Shown here piece after piece: positions 13,401-23,478 of a stretch of DNA of 64,000 nucleotides (its first letter is position 1; every line of letters starts with the position of its first letter). The position numbers were made by a program, and so were the translations under genes. The notes beneath the pieces were generated by a model. That model was not told where the DNA came from. It was given only the letters and a program-made list of their open reading frames with translations, and did not search any database. This stretch comes from Chromera velia (Eukaryota; Sar; Chromeraceae). Location of the stretch: positions 19,921-83,920 of the forward strand of contig JAHBMJ010004063.1 in NCBI GenBank assembly GCA_018398765.1, given 5' to 3'.

Positions 13401-13438
13401 AGGAAAGAAGGAGGGATGGGGAGGAGCCGACCGCATGA
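7435..13438 (+). pseudogene. Copia gag-pol polyprotein with in-frame stops and one frameshift
   Basis: Reading starts at an ATG (MEQTPVIERSL). Visible parts in order: a Pro-rich gag; CCHC-type zinc knuckles (CIYCGVAHP, then CGCGK-stop-GHLDAMC) near 8690-8830; an integrase with an H..C..C finger (HCECAHAGM ... CPEC) and catalytic-core motifs LHLDSLYLG and RCDQGSEF; a reverse transcriptase with WVLRKAVYGLPDAGK and ATYCDDLLILG (YxDD); and a copia RNase H with IWKSRRQSRVARSTTRAEV. A clear DSG/DTG protease site was not found. In-frame stops: TAG at 8320, 8371, 8707, 8809 and 10462; TAA at 9334; TGA at 12641. Near 11885 a tandem 10-bp duplication (GAGAAGCTTA / GAGAAGCTTC) shifts the frame by +1 between integrase and RT. 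Apart from that, one frame stays open from gag through integrase and another through RT-RNase H. Confidence 0.88.
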
Positions 13439-13479
13439 GAGCGTTTTGTTTGTTTCCCAGTTTTATCAGCTACCGCTGT

Positions 13480-13491
13480 AAAAAGAGGAAG
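13480..13491 (+). promoter_or_regulatory. Polypurine tract of the copia element
   Basis: AAAAAGAGGAAG lies three bases before the proposed 3' LTR start, where plus-strand priming is expected. Confidence 0.6.
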
Positions 13492-13494
13492 CCA

Positions 13495-14159
13495 CGAAAT
13501 GTTCCAGAAGCATGCTGCTCCTGTTCTTTGCTTGTTGATGCGCACTTCTTTTCTCTCTTTCCATTTGGTAAGGGGCGCATGCCGAGCGAATTGATTTTTA
13601 AAGCACGTAAGTCCCCATCCGGATCCTTAAATGCTGCGCGCGCCATCATTGTTTCGGCTTGCTTCACGCATGATATTCATCTTTCCATGCGCTTCTCTCT
13701 CTTTAACTGATCCCTGCTCACCTCTCCTGTCAGTGATTGCACGTTGAGTGACGCACGCTGAGTTCCGATTGTTTATGTAAGTGATTGCCATCTCTGAAAC
13801 TCTTTCACTTCTCGTTTGGGGCTTTCCGGGGTTCTCGCACGTAGAGACTCCGTCAGGCGTGTCCTCTCGCATGCATTTTGACTCACTCACTTCTCGTTTG
13901 GGGCTTTCCCGGGTTCTTGCACACAAGGACTCCGTCAGGCGTCTCCTCTCACATACATTTTGACTCACAAAATTTCTCATTGTTTCATCTCGATCGATTG
14001 CTAGAATTGAACGTTTTTCCTCTGGGAGTGGCTCTCTGCTTGCCACTCTATAACGACTTTCTCTGGAATAAAGACCTACGGATCGATTTCATCGTGAGTC
14101 TTTATTTCTATCTTCGTGTGTAGCTAGATATTCGTTCTTATAGTCTAGCAAACATCTCG
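13495..14159 (+). repeat. 3' LTR of the copia element
   Basis: Pairs with the 5' LTR at the same length. Differences are scattered and mostly transitions (for example GTCGATGCGC versus GTTGATGCGC). It is followed by AATAC, the probable target-site duplication. Confidence 0.88.
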
Positions 14160-15686
14160 AATACAATTATTTCATTTTTGTATACCCCAGTTTATGTCAG
14201 TGATTTAAACACTGATTTTACTTCTCATTCCAAATGTTCTAGCAAGTACTCATATATGATGATGATGATGATGATGAGGTGACTTAACCTACCAGCCATC
14301 ATGTCCCAATGGCAAAAGGCAGTCTGTAAGTATTCATATCATATTGCAAGCTAGGAGCACGCTAGCGATTGCTCAGCTAAAGCGGCCGAACTTTAGGACT
14401 ACTAGCTATAGTAAAGCACTGCACCCCAGGGTTGATCAGTCCAGTCCTAGGTATATAGTAATGAGGGCACTGGCCTTTCGGGCATCCCTCTGAAGAAGAA
14501 GCGAGAAGTACCGCCTTATACGCTCCTCGGCCTGCCCCACCCCCGACCTCCCTGAACCTAATGTCCACTTGAAAAAAAAATATCAAGATCGTCCGCGCCT
14601 GCGGCGCGGCCAATCAAGTCTATCCAAATTTGTGGCCTAGCAAATCTCATTCAAAGAATATTAAAAAAAAATGAAAAATAATAACGTATAAATAAATCGA
14701 TATATTGCTTTTAAAATACTATTTATGCCTAGGTTTCGTACATATCATCATATATAATCATACAATATCAATATTATCTCCTAAATTACATCATGCATAG
14801 CTCGATACCAGTATACGGTCATATATAATATCTCTATTCATTCATCTTCTGAATCAGAATCAGCAAAATTGCTCAATCTGCAGATTTCACGGGCTTGCAC
14901 CTGCGTTTAGTGAGTTTGTACTCTGAAACCGCGCGCTTGACAAAGAGCAAGCCTCTTTTGTTGCAGCTCTTATCTCTCTGCTTCTCTCTGCTGGGCCTCA
15001 CTTTGTTCTTCCCCAGCCGCTGCCAGAAAATTTGAAGACGAAGAAGCTTGGGCAGAGCCTGCAAGCGGAGAGGCAACTTGTTGTGATGAAGACACAAGAA
15101 GGGGGCCGGGAAGGTGCGGAGACCGTTCGCAAAAATCTGTATTCAAAATTTATATACAGTATCTCTCTTGAGTGGGGAGACCACTGCAGTAGCTGTCTCG
15201 CATCTGCGTACAAGTTAAACACAATTGCCCTTCCCACTTCCTTAACAGGATTTCTTCCCTCAGTCAGGGTGAGAGAGCGGGCACGAAACTCATTTCTGGC
15301 CTCCTGCTTGCTCAGTGAAGACAAGCCGTTCACTAAAATTGCTTTTTGTCTCTCTCGCCTTTGGATCTAGGTTTGGATACACTTGTACTTCGGCTAGCAC
15401 TTCGGAAGACGGGTAGACACACCTACGTATCTAGACACGCATGCAGCTGCGATTTTTTAGACACCTAGCTGCATGCGGCGCTGCCCTTCAAGACACCGCC
15501 CGTGCCTGCGGCACAGCCGGTCAAGACACTGCCCACACCTACGGCACTGCCTTTCAAGACACCGCCCGCGCCTGCGGCACAGGCCTTCAAGATACCGCCC
15601 GCACCTGCGGCGCAGGCGTTCAAGCCTATCTAAAAATGCGGCCCCACCATTCAAGTAGATCTTAGGTTCAAGAAGGTACCACCCCC
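14160..15686. other. Repeat-derived, A/T-rich spacer with a (GAT)n tract
   Basis: No intact gene. A (GAT)n run at about 14256-14278 reads as (ATC)n on the minus strand, the kind of 3' tail also seen on the LINE at 57.5-62.1 kb, and may be the 3' end of the minus-strand LINE relic. A GC-rich motif, CGCGCCTGCGGCGCGGCCAA near 14596, is echoed about 1 kb away in the 33-bp tandem repeat. The stretch 14640-14870 is very A/T-rich. Confidence 0.45.
15489..15635 (+). repeat. 33-bp tandem repeat, four and a half copies
   Basis: Copies start at 15489, 15522, 15555, 15588 and 15621, exactly 33 bp apart, with the pattern CAAGACACCGCCCGxGCCTG followed by CGGCACxGxC. The period is a multiple of three, so one frame reads an 11-residue repeat (QDTARACGTAG type). 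Several changes between copies are conservative at codon level, but there is no other evidence for translation. Confidence 0.85.
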
Positions 15687-16121
15687 CTACGCCCCCGGGC
15701 TTCCTAGCTGGCTCTCTCCGTACTCATATACTTCTTTTATCGACATATGCTCCAGTTGCCTATACCAGAGATCACTTAATCTCCCGCACGGCACCTCCGT
15801 TCGGACACAAGTTGTCAGATGGTGAATCGGGTCGTTAATCAATTTCTCCCAACTTTTTTCTTTACAGTCTTTGCAAATTGATTCAACCCTCCCCCGATGG
15901 TTTGCCCCCCCTCCAACAATGGCGTACAACAAAGGGCGGAAAACTGCCCCGGGGGAAGACAAGAACTGCTTGGCGAGAGGTTCTACCGAAGAAGACCTTG
16001 AGCTCCCCCTCCCTTCTACCAAGCTTCCGAGAACCAATTTTACAAAACGTTGGCTGCCACTATTCTCCTTCTGATAGTCAGTCAGGCAAGCAGACGAAGG
16101 AAAAGACACGCTTCCATGCAT
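15687..16121 (-). pseudogene. Relic of a LINE ORF2 C-terminus
   Basis: The minus-strand frame holds VGGGANHRGRVESICKDC, then INDPIHHLTTC. This matches the C-terminal zinc motif region of the LINE near 60.5 kb (LGGGGGVLNGEIETVCEHC ... LNDVVHKLTEC): C-x2-C followed by H-x4-C in the same context. This is a short, isolated piece with no reverse transcriptase nearby, so it is a dead fragment. Its true edges are not visible; the 3' side may run to the (ATC)n tail at 14.26 kb. Confidence 0.6.
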
Positions 16122-16840
16122 TCCTTGTTTCTCTTACCTTCCCTCGCTCCTTTCTGTGATAAAAACCAGATTTGCCTAGTCCTCCATCCATTTGTTCACT
16201 TTCCTGCTTCTTACCTTCCTTCTCAGCTTGCTATCTGATGTTCTGAAATCGACCTCATCTGGTTTACCTTCCAGAGGGGTAGGACTGACGGGTTACACAA
16301 GCTTCTTATATAATATAAAGTTTCAGATCTATATATAACTAAGAATAAACTTAAAATTTTCAATTAAATTAATCGAATTACTTCTTGTATATTAATTACT
16401 TCATCGGATCTTTATATATACCACTAGCTAGTTCTAGCTAGCCTAGATTCATCCATGCCACTGACCTAGCCACTGAGATGATTGAATGAATCGGGCTTAT
16501 TTCGAATCGTTGTTCAATCAGAATTTTAATCGAAGCATTGAATTAGATAAGACAACCATACAGGACGTGAACATTTTTTTAAAAACAATTATAGAAGAAT
16601 TGCGAGGGGTGTGGGGGCAGGTGGGGGCTGCAGCACACCCTCAATTGCAAGAGAGGGGGACATGTCGGGAGGAGGCACAACGAGGTAAACCAGGCGTGGT
16701 GTGACCTGGCAGAGCTGGCGTTCACGTCGGCAGTAGGGAGGGGGGAGCCAGTAGGGAAGGCAGAGGGAGAGGTACCGGGTTGACCAGCCCTCTATGGGGA
16801 CTTCTCAGTGCGGGGACTCTAGGCAATGCAGAGGCAGACA
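16122..16840. other. A/T-rich spacer, nothing recognised
   Basis: A/T-rich around 16300-16440. A short plus-strand open frame at 16486-16704 has no recognisable motif and ends in a G-rich low-complexity run; not called as a gene. Confidence 0.4.
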
Positions 16841-16960
16841 ATCCTAGACATAAGGGTGGTTAACACCCAGGCCGCCTCCTATGTATGGGGTGATTGGCAG
16901 AAAGTTCTCACCCGGTCAGCCACGGGGAAAAAAGAGCAGTATGCCGAGCTGTGCAGGGAT

Positions 16961-18557
16961 TAGTGACCATGTTTGATTTGATTATATTTGATTTGATTTG
17001 ATTTAATTTGAGCTTCAACCTTAAATATTTGATATTTGAGGTAAAATTTGAGGTTAACCTCTTAAGGTTCCTCACTGAGTCACTAACTTACTGTCACTCT
17101 GATCATTTTTCTCATGACAATAGTTATCAAAACATTTCTGATGTATGTTTCAAAAATTTAAAAAAATATATATAAAATTATAACTTATCAGTTTCATAAA
17201 AAAAATATGCCTGTGTGGCAGTGTATATACACTAGTCACTGAGACTCACTCTAGTACTAATAAAGATTAAGAACATAAAATTAATAGATTTGAAATTGCA
17301 TATGACTTTTTGTTGATACGATAAAGTTAGAGCACGTACCAAAATTGAGGTGACAATCACTCAGCTTTATGGCACTTCCTTTTCCTCTTCTTCATAATCA
17401 CTTTCTTCAATGTGAATCGAATCGATCGGTAGTGGGAGCTGCTGAGAGCTTTTTCTCTGGCTTTTCGGCTTTCCAGGATTGGGTGCTCCTGGGCTTCTAT
17501 TCGGTTGCGGAGACGGAGAACCGCGTACACATTTGCTATTACTGTTAGTGTTGGAATCGTCCTGTTTCTGGGTAGCTAAGCATCCAGAGTTGGTAAGTTC
17601 GGCTACCCTCTGTGCTGCGCCAGGGCCGACAACAAGCCCCTTGTGTTGGAGGTGAAGATAGAGAGGTTGGTAGCTTTTCTCACCTGGAGTGATGACTTTC
17701 TCAGGAGGGGGAAGTTTCTCCCCAGCCTTCTTAGCATTTGCGTCTGCGGCCGCCTCCTTTGGTTTCAAATTAGTCCTCCCGCCGGGCCCTGTAGGAGCGG
17801 CCCCCCCTCCAGCACTGTCAGTAGCCCCCCCATTGCCTTTTCCCTTACCTTTCTGGAACTGCTCCACACTAACAGGGAATGTGGTTGCAGCCTTTCGACG
17901 CTCGGGGTCAGGGGCATACTGCAATCTCTCATGGTTCACATCCATAATGTCCCAGTCATACAACCTGTCTTTGATTGACAGAATAATCTCGTTCTTCAGT
18001 GTTGGGAGCAGAAGTCTCTGCACCTTCCCCATAGACGGGAGATCGTAGTGCGGGTCCAGTGCCTTGACCAGCTTTCGCAATGCCTCGTTTTCTGTGAGAT
18101 GAGGCCAGCCAACACTGGCCAGAAAGTTAGTGGTCAGCATATTGCACTTGATTCTCTTCTCATGCGTCTCTGCATATAAGTTTTCCCCGTAAAAGATGTT
18201 CCAGCACCAGAAAAGTCAACACAGCTGTTCGGGAAAACGTTCAGCTGATCGGTTTACCTTTGAATGAAGTAAAAGGGGGTGAAACATCAATTTCAGTGCA
18301 GCTCAAAACGTTTTTTTTTTTAGAGCAAACCATCAAGATTTAGGTTTTTTTATTTGAATCAGCATGCGTGACGGATCGGTACTTGCAAAAGTTTTTTTGG
18401 GACCTTCATATTTGAGGTTGAAAGTCATATTGATCAAATATTTGATCGTATTTTGATAGGTCTTTAAACACTAGGTCCTCCCTGACTGGATATTTGATTT
18501 GAGCATAAGCCCTACCTCAAATCAAATCAAATCAAATCAAATCAAACATGGTCACTA
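16961..18557. mobile_element. Non-autonomous hAT-type DNA transposon
   Basis: The termini are inverted: TAGTGACCATGTTTGAT at the left and ATCAAACATGGTCACTA at the right, a perfect 17-bp match that continues into imperfect (TTTGA)n / (TCAAA)n subterminal repeats. The element is flanked by GCAGGGAT and GCAGGGAC, an 8-bp duplication with one mismatch, the size made by hAT transposases. It is 1597 bp long and carries only a partial transposase frame, so it depended on a partner for movement. Confidence 0.85.
17367..18140 (-). pseudogene. Truncated hAT transposase-like frame
   Basis: 257 residues. The N-terminal 80 residues contain ENEALRKLVKALDPHYDLPS followed by LLLPTLKNEIILSIKDRL, matching the 'P.f..Li..L.P.Y.lPsr..l...l' segment conserved near the start of hAT/ZBED transposases. 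The remaining two thirds are low complexity (Gly/Ala/Pro/Lys, then acidic), with no DDE/RNase-H core and no C-terminal dimerisation region. The frame lies wholly inside the hAT element, antisense to the retroelement relic it disrupts. It could be a captured or domesticated piece, but truncation is the simpler reading. Confidence 0.6.
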
Positions 18558-18740
18558 GCAGGGACAAAGGGTACGATTTCACGCCCCTCGTCAGCAGTAT
18601 AGATGAGGCCCTCGAAAAGGACGCCGAGATGTTCCTAAAGAAGGTAGCGCATCTTATGAGTTTGAAGTGGGATAGGACATACGGGCAGGACCAGGGTGTA
18701 CGCATACATGAAGGCAAGAATGCAGGCAGCGCACCATAGA

Positions 18741-19559
18741 GCAGCTAGCGGGTGCCTGCGGAGCACCAGGGGAGAGGTGCAAAGAGTGAGTATTGAGGGA
18801 GGGGCAGCAGCAGCGGTAGCATTCGGATAGAAGGAGTGACGATCAGCCGCTCCTAACGGAAAAGGCAAGGTCGTGGGAAGACATAACGAGATCATAGGTG
18901 GTTGAGGTCGAGGGTTTAGAAGGTTTTGATGTAGGTTTTGATCATAACAGCCAGAAGGGGAAAAAACTTGACTTTTAAGATTATAGACTAGATTCATAGT
19001 AACGGAACGTCCGAACAGGTTTGAAGTTTCATGTTGCGATTGTTGGACCTCTTGTATGAGTGAAACAACAAGACGTACTTCGATCAGTAGCGACCACGGC
19101 TGCGAAACGTATATGTAGAGCATGAATCCATCGCGGAATTTCCGATTCGGAAGCAGATCTTAATGAAGCGCATCAATCGATAGAGAAAATTCTTGATTCG
19201 GATGGGGTCATTCATTTGGAAGGGGGTGCCTGCAGGATCCTGGTCTACACGAGCACACAAGGAGTTCTCTTATGCGACAAAATGTACACAGGCGCTTTGA
19301 GACGATCAGCAGAATACACTCCGACCTGCCTGCTAAGAAGACCATGGAGCTACTCACTCATTATGTATGAGAACGAAAAGCATGTGCAGATCAAGAAAGT
19401 AGAGTCTACACATATGAGGTACAAAATGTCATTCTCTGGATGGCTGCCAAGTCAACGGATCAGACCTTTAAAAAACCGCAAACCTGTCTGCGACACAGAT
19501 TCGCTCCGAGTGACGAAATCCATCCTTCAATCCATCCATCCATCCATCCATCCATCTAT
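18741..19559. other. Spacer downstream of the RING gene, (CCAT)n microsatellite
   Basis: No gene is supported. A (CCAT)n run at about 19530-19556 sits directly beyond the RING gene's stop codon, presumably in its 3' UTR. Other short open frames have no motif. Confidence 0.45.
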
Positions 19560-22500
19560 TCACAGACCTTTTCCCCCAATTTTTCCCCGCCCCATCCCGC
19601 CCTCGCCCCCCGAGAGGAGCCTCCTAGTCCCCCCCCCCTTCCCTCGATCTCTGTTGTGCGATTGCGTATGAACAGACGGAAACGAGGGTCGAACCAAAAT
19701 CGGGTGATCGGTGCCGGGTGCAGATGCAGGCCCCGACGCACCCCCGAAACATTCCCTCTGGCGAGAAAGAGAAAAAGACGAAGAACCCTCAGTTTGACCC
19801 CAACCCTCCCCATTCATACCTCTCAAGGGCAAGCCCCTGCCCCCGCCCGTGCTGCCGCTGCCGCTGCGCGAAGGTGGGTGGAGGTTGTCATGCTTCTCCC
19901 TGCGACCCCCCGCATCACGGCTTGCAACTTCCTGCTGCTGTTGCTGCTGGGAGGCCGAGATGGTGTTGCTGTGACCATTTCTGCTGTCTCCCCACACCTC
20001 TCCGATCAGCTCGTCCCCATCCATTTCCTCACCCTCCGCCGCCTGTATTTTCGGAATCGACTGAGACGCTCCAACCTGATGTTTGTACTGCTGCAGTTCG
20101 GCACCTGGAGGGCCCCAAAGGGCGGCGTCAGCAGCAGCAGCAGAGGCCGAAGCTGAAAAGGTCAGGGGAGGACCCGGGGCGGCGTTCACTCCCCCCCCTC
20201 CCCCCCCATAGGCAGAAGAGCAGCTCGCGATGCTGCTTGGGGCTGCAGTGGTGAGACTTGTGGGCGCTCCTGGAGGGGCCTTGAGATCTGCCTGAGAGGA
20301 CCTGCGAACGAATCTTGGGCTGGTTGAGGGGGCAGGCTTCACAGTAGAGTAGGGCAACAGGGGGGCTGTCTGAGGAGACTGTTTGGGGGGGATCTGAGGG
20401 CGGGGCATCAAAGCTTGTTTGTTGCAGGTGGGGAGAGAAACGGATTGATCTCTGGGACTGCGGAGATGCTGATCAGGAGAATGAGCAGACGAAGAGGCGC
20501 CTCGCTCTGACAGCGGCCCAGTTGCAGATGCGGCCATGAATTGCTGAGCCGTGACGCAGTGGCCCGAGGTGGTCGGTCCCCCGACCCGTGTGTCAGTGTC
20601 TAGGTGTACGTGCGTGTGTGTGGACGGAGAGGGGAAAGGGGAAAATACGGAGGGGGGAGAGGGTTCCGAAATCCCCCCCCGGGTCCATTTCGGCCTCGGG
20701 GGAGCGTTTGGATTTGATGCAGCAGCAAGGGGGAATGTAGGGTCAAACAAAACGGGTTCTTGGGTTGGAGGAGGGTGGAGTGAGTAGGAGGAGCCTCCCA
20801 ATTCTCTGAATTTGTCTTTGTTTTCGTTTTTTTCCTTTTCTTGCAGAGCAAGAGGAAGATGAAGAGGACGTGTGGAGACATCAGAGAGGGAACGTACAGA
20901 GGGCACAGAATGATTTGGGGGGGGCGCCCGGGGTGAACATTCCCCCACTGGAATCACCCCTGACCACCCAGCACGAAAGTCTTCGAATCCCGGGGGCGGT
21001 CTGGAGGAACTCGGGGGGGGTCCGGTCGAACCTTTGCGGGTCGGGGGTGATCCGCCTTGCTGCTGTGGGTCTGTCTGCGCAGATGCGCGCTCGGACAAGA
21101 GCGATTTGGAAATTGATCGGTCCCAACTAGCGGAATTACGCAATGCAACCTCCTCCTGTTTCCTTGTCTCGTCAAGCCATCGCGTTGGTGAAGATTCCGA
21201 CGCACCTCCGGGGAAAAAGAGATTCAGATTCTCACGGATGGGGGCGGTGGCTGGACGTTCGGCTGCCGAATTTGAAAACACGCCTAACGATTTCTGACTA
21301 GGTCCCAGGACTAGGCCAGGGGGGGTGAGGGATGGTGGAAGTCTATCCAGCGTCTGCTCCCCCCGGCCTTCTGTCGGGGAGGGGTCTGGGCGGAGACCTA
21401 GGAGATGTCTTTTCTGGTGACTGTGAGGGAATCCTAGCGCCCCAGCGCTGTCCCTTTCTGCATGTACTTGCTGCTGAGAAGACCTCTCTCTCTCGGCAGC
21501 GGCCGAATTCTGCTGCCGTCTCCTCAATTCAACCAGACTATCCCTGACTGCGGAGAGGACCTCCACCGTCTCCTGCGCATCCCCTGCGCCTACAGCACAT
21601 GCGGGCATGAGACGGTAAATCTCATCCATCAGCGACGAGGCAAGAGACTGCGACCGACCCTGCGAGGTTCCCAGGGCAGTGCCGATGGGGGATGGAGAGA
21701 GATACGGTTGGTGGGGACATGCACTTACGACGACATCCTCGGCAGAAGAGGCGGAGAGGGAAGATGATGCAGGGGGGGGACGATGGAGGAGAGGGCGTTG
21801 CTGCAAGAGCAGCTCATCGTCAGCGTTGGACCCCCCAACCTCCCCTTGGATTCTTCTTTTAGATAACTCGGCTTCGACGGAGGCATGGTGCAGGTGTAAT
21901 GGGAGACTGTCAAACCCTGGAGGGGGGGGTTCTAACAATCCTGAGGGAGGGCGCCGTGAGAAGACATCCGACGAAGGGGTGGACAGATGAGGGGGGGGGG
22001 CGGAGGCGTCAGTTCGTATCGACGAATTGACAACGCTCTTCTCTGAGGTCAGCGGAATACCAAACCGACTTTCCGGTCCCGGTCCAAGAGGCCGTTCGCG
22101 TTCGGGGATGGTCCCCTCCGCTGGAGGAGAGTCGGGGCGGAGCGGCGAATAAGCGATGTGACGAGACGGACGAGAGCGGCTTTCTTCTTCAACGCCCCCA
22201 CGCAGTCGTGCTTCCCCCCTCGAGGCCAGGGGGAGGGGGGCGGCCCCGGACGAAGATAGGGACGGGGTCCCCGTCCTTCCGTCTCCCCCTCCGTGATGCA
22301 ACAGAGACGGAGACGGAGATTTAATCGGGAGTCCCTCTATGACCTTGAGTGCCCTGGAAAGGCTTTCGAGGAAAGTAGGGGAGAGGCGGGAAGGTGCGTC
22401 GGTTGGAAGCGGAGGGTGCTCGTCCTGTAAGCAGAAAAGCGAAAGAAATAACAAGAAGAAGAAAAATTTATACTGTACGGAGGTATTGACTAAGTCAAAA

Positions 22501-23443
22501 GAACAGAGCCCTCTGCCAGGCCCTGCGTTTCCGTCTCAGACCCACAAATGTGCTCTGTGGACATTGCCAATCAATCTTCATCGATGGGTGCAAAAAAAAG
22601 TCCTGCAGGCCAGAGGGACCAATCAAGAGAAGAAATCGGAAGAAGAGACCAGGTTGCACACTCACGTACAAAAAACAAACAGTCTACCTGCTTCCGCCCC
22701 CTTTCCGGTAAACCCTCACCTGCGGATTGTTTCTGTGTGTTCCTCCCCCCAGAAAATGCAGAACGCCGGTCAGCAAGCTGGGTGTTTCTTTCCCTCTGTT
22801 GTCATGTCCCAAAATTCTGGCCTTCGCTTGCGTGCTCCCAACGCCACCCCGCCCCTCTCCCATCTTCTGCACCTGCTCTCCAGGCACAGGGTCATCGTCC
22901 CACCCCTCTGTCTCTGTCGACGCAACCTGTGCGTTCGCTTTTGTTGGCTGTGCAAGAAGAACTGTTTCCCCTTTTTCTCCTGACGCTCTCTTCACCTCCG
23001 TACTCACGACCCCCAGAGGAGGTGGAGGCGAGCTGAGCACTCCCACCTGAGAAATCTCACTCTGGGAGCGAGGGAGAGACTGAGAGGGAGGAGCTGCACA
23101 ACGACCCCCAGTGAAGGGGACCACAAAGTCTCTTTCCTCATCTCTCCTCTGCCTCTCTGCCGATTCTGCTACCTCTTCGGGCTCATCTCCCCAGGCCTCC
23201 CATGGCTCAGCATCAGCCCCCCCCGCGTCCCCACTGCCACTGCCGCTGGGCGTTTTGGCGGCTCTCCTCGCTCCTGCGGATTCTTCATCGGAAGAGACCC
23301 CTTTTCCTTTTGCGTTTCGTTTCTGGGGCAGCCCGAGAATCTCACCAAGCAAGGATGAGTTTGTGAGGGGAAGAGGTCCACAGTGACTTTGGAGAAAACG
23401 AACCACGATGCCATCCGTCTCTCCGCATCGTCTTTCTCCGGGT

Positions 23444-23478
<35 letters not shown>

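Larger units (their letters stand above)
6662..14159 (+). mobile_element. Ty1/copia LTR retrotransposon, full length, decayed
   Basis: The element has two 665-bp LTRs, a primer-binding site, a gag-pol region in the copia order (gag/zinc knuckle, integrase, reverse transcriptase, RNase H) and a polypurine tract. The flanking AATAC (6657-6661 and 14160-14164) is a plausible 5-bp target-site duplication. The LTR edges are not the usual TG...CA: TG occurs five bases inside the left edge, so the boundaries could move a few bases. The LTRs differ at roughly two dozen positions, mostly C/T or G/A transitions, with equal length, so the insertion is not very recent. The polyprotein carries seven in-frame stops and one frameshift, so this copy should be inactive unless stops are read through. 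Confidence 0.9.
16841..18740 (+). pseudogene. Retroelement C-terminal relic interrupted by the hAT element
   Basis: Two coding-like pieces, 16841-16960 and 18566-18740, join in frame when the hAT insert and one target copy are removed. The left piece reads ILDIRVVNTQAASYV...KKEQYAELCRD and the right reads KGYDFTPLVSSIDEALEKDA then FLKKVAHLMSLKWDRTYG. The pattern (LDxRVxNTxAxSY ... EKKxxY ... FTPLV ... KW..PY) resembles the tail region downstream of the reverse transcriptase in some protist and animal retroelements. The family name is not certain. The frame decays after 18738 (stop). Confidence 0.5.

Noticed and set aside
7435-13438. Firm claim of an alternative nuclear genetic code (TAG = Gln)
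   Set aside because: Evidence is confined to one decaying element; the LINE and other relics also contain TGA and TAA, and C-to-T decay explains the pattern. Kept only as a question.
6667-14159. LTR start placed at the TG dinucleotide (6667 / 13500)
   Set aside because: This would give canonical TG at the start but removes the matching AATAC flanks and the adjacency of LTR end and primer-binding site; the difference is only five bases.
19440-20254. Plus-strand frames of 178-238 codons opposite the RING gene
   Set aside because: Antisense shadows of the Ser/Pro-rich third exon; no domain and no splice structure.
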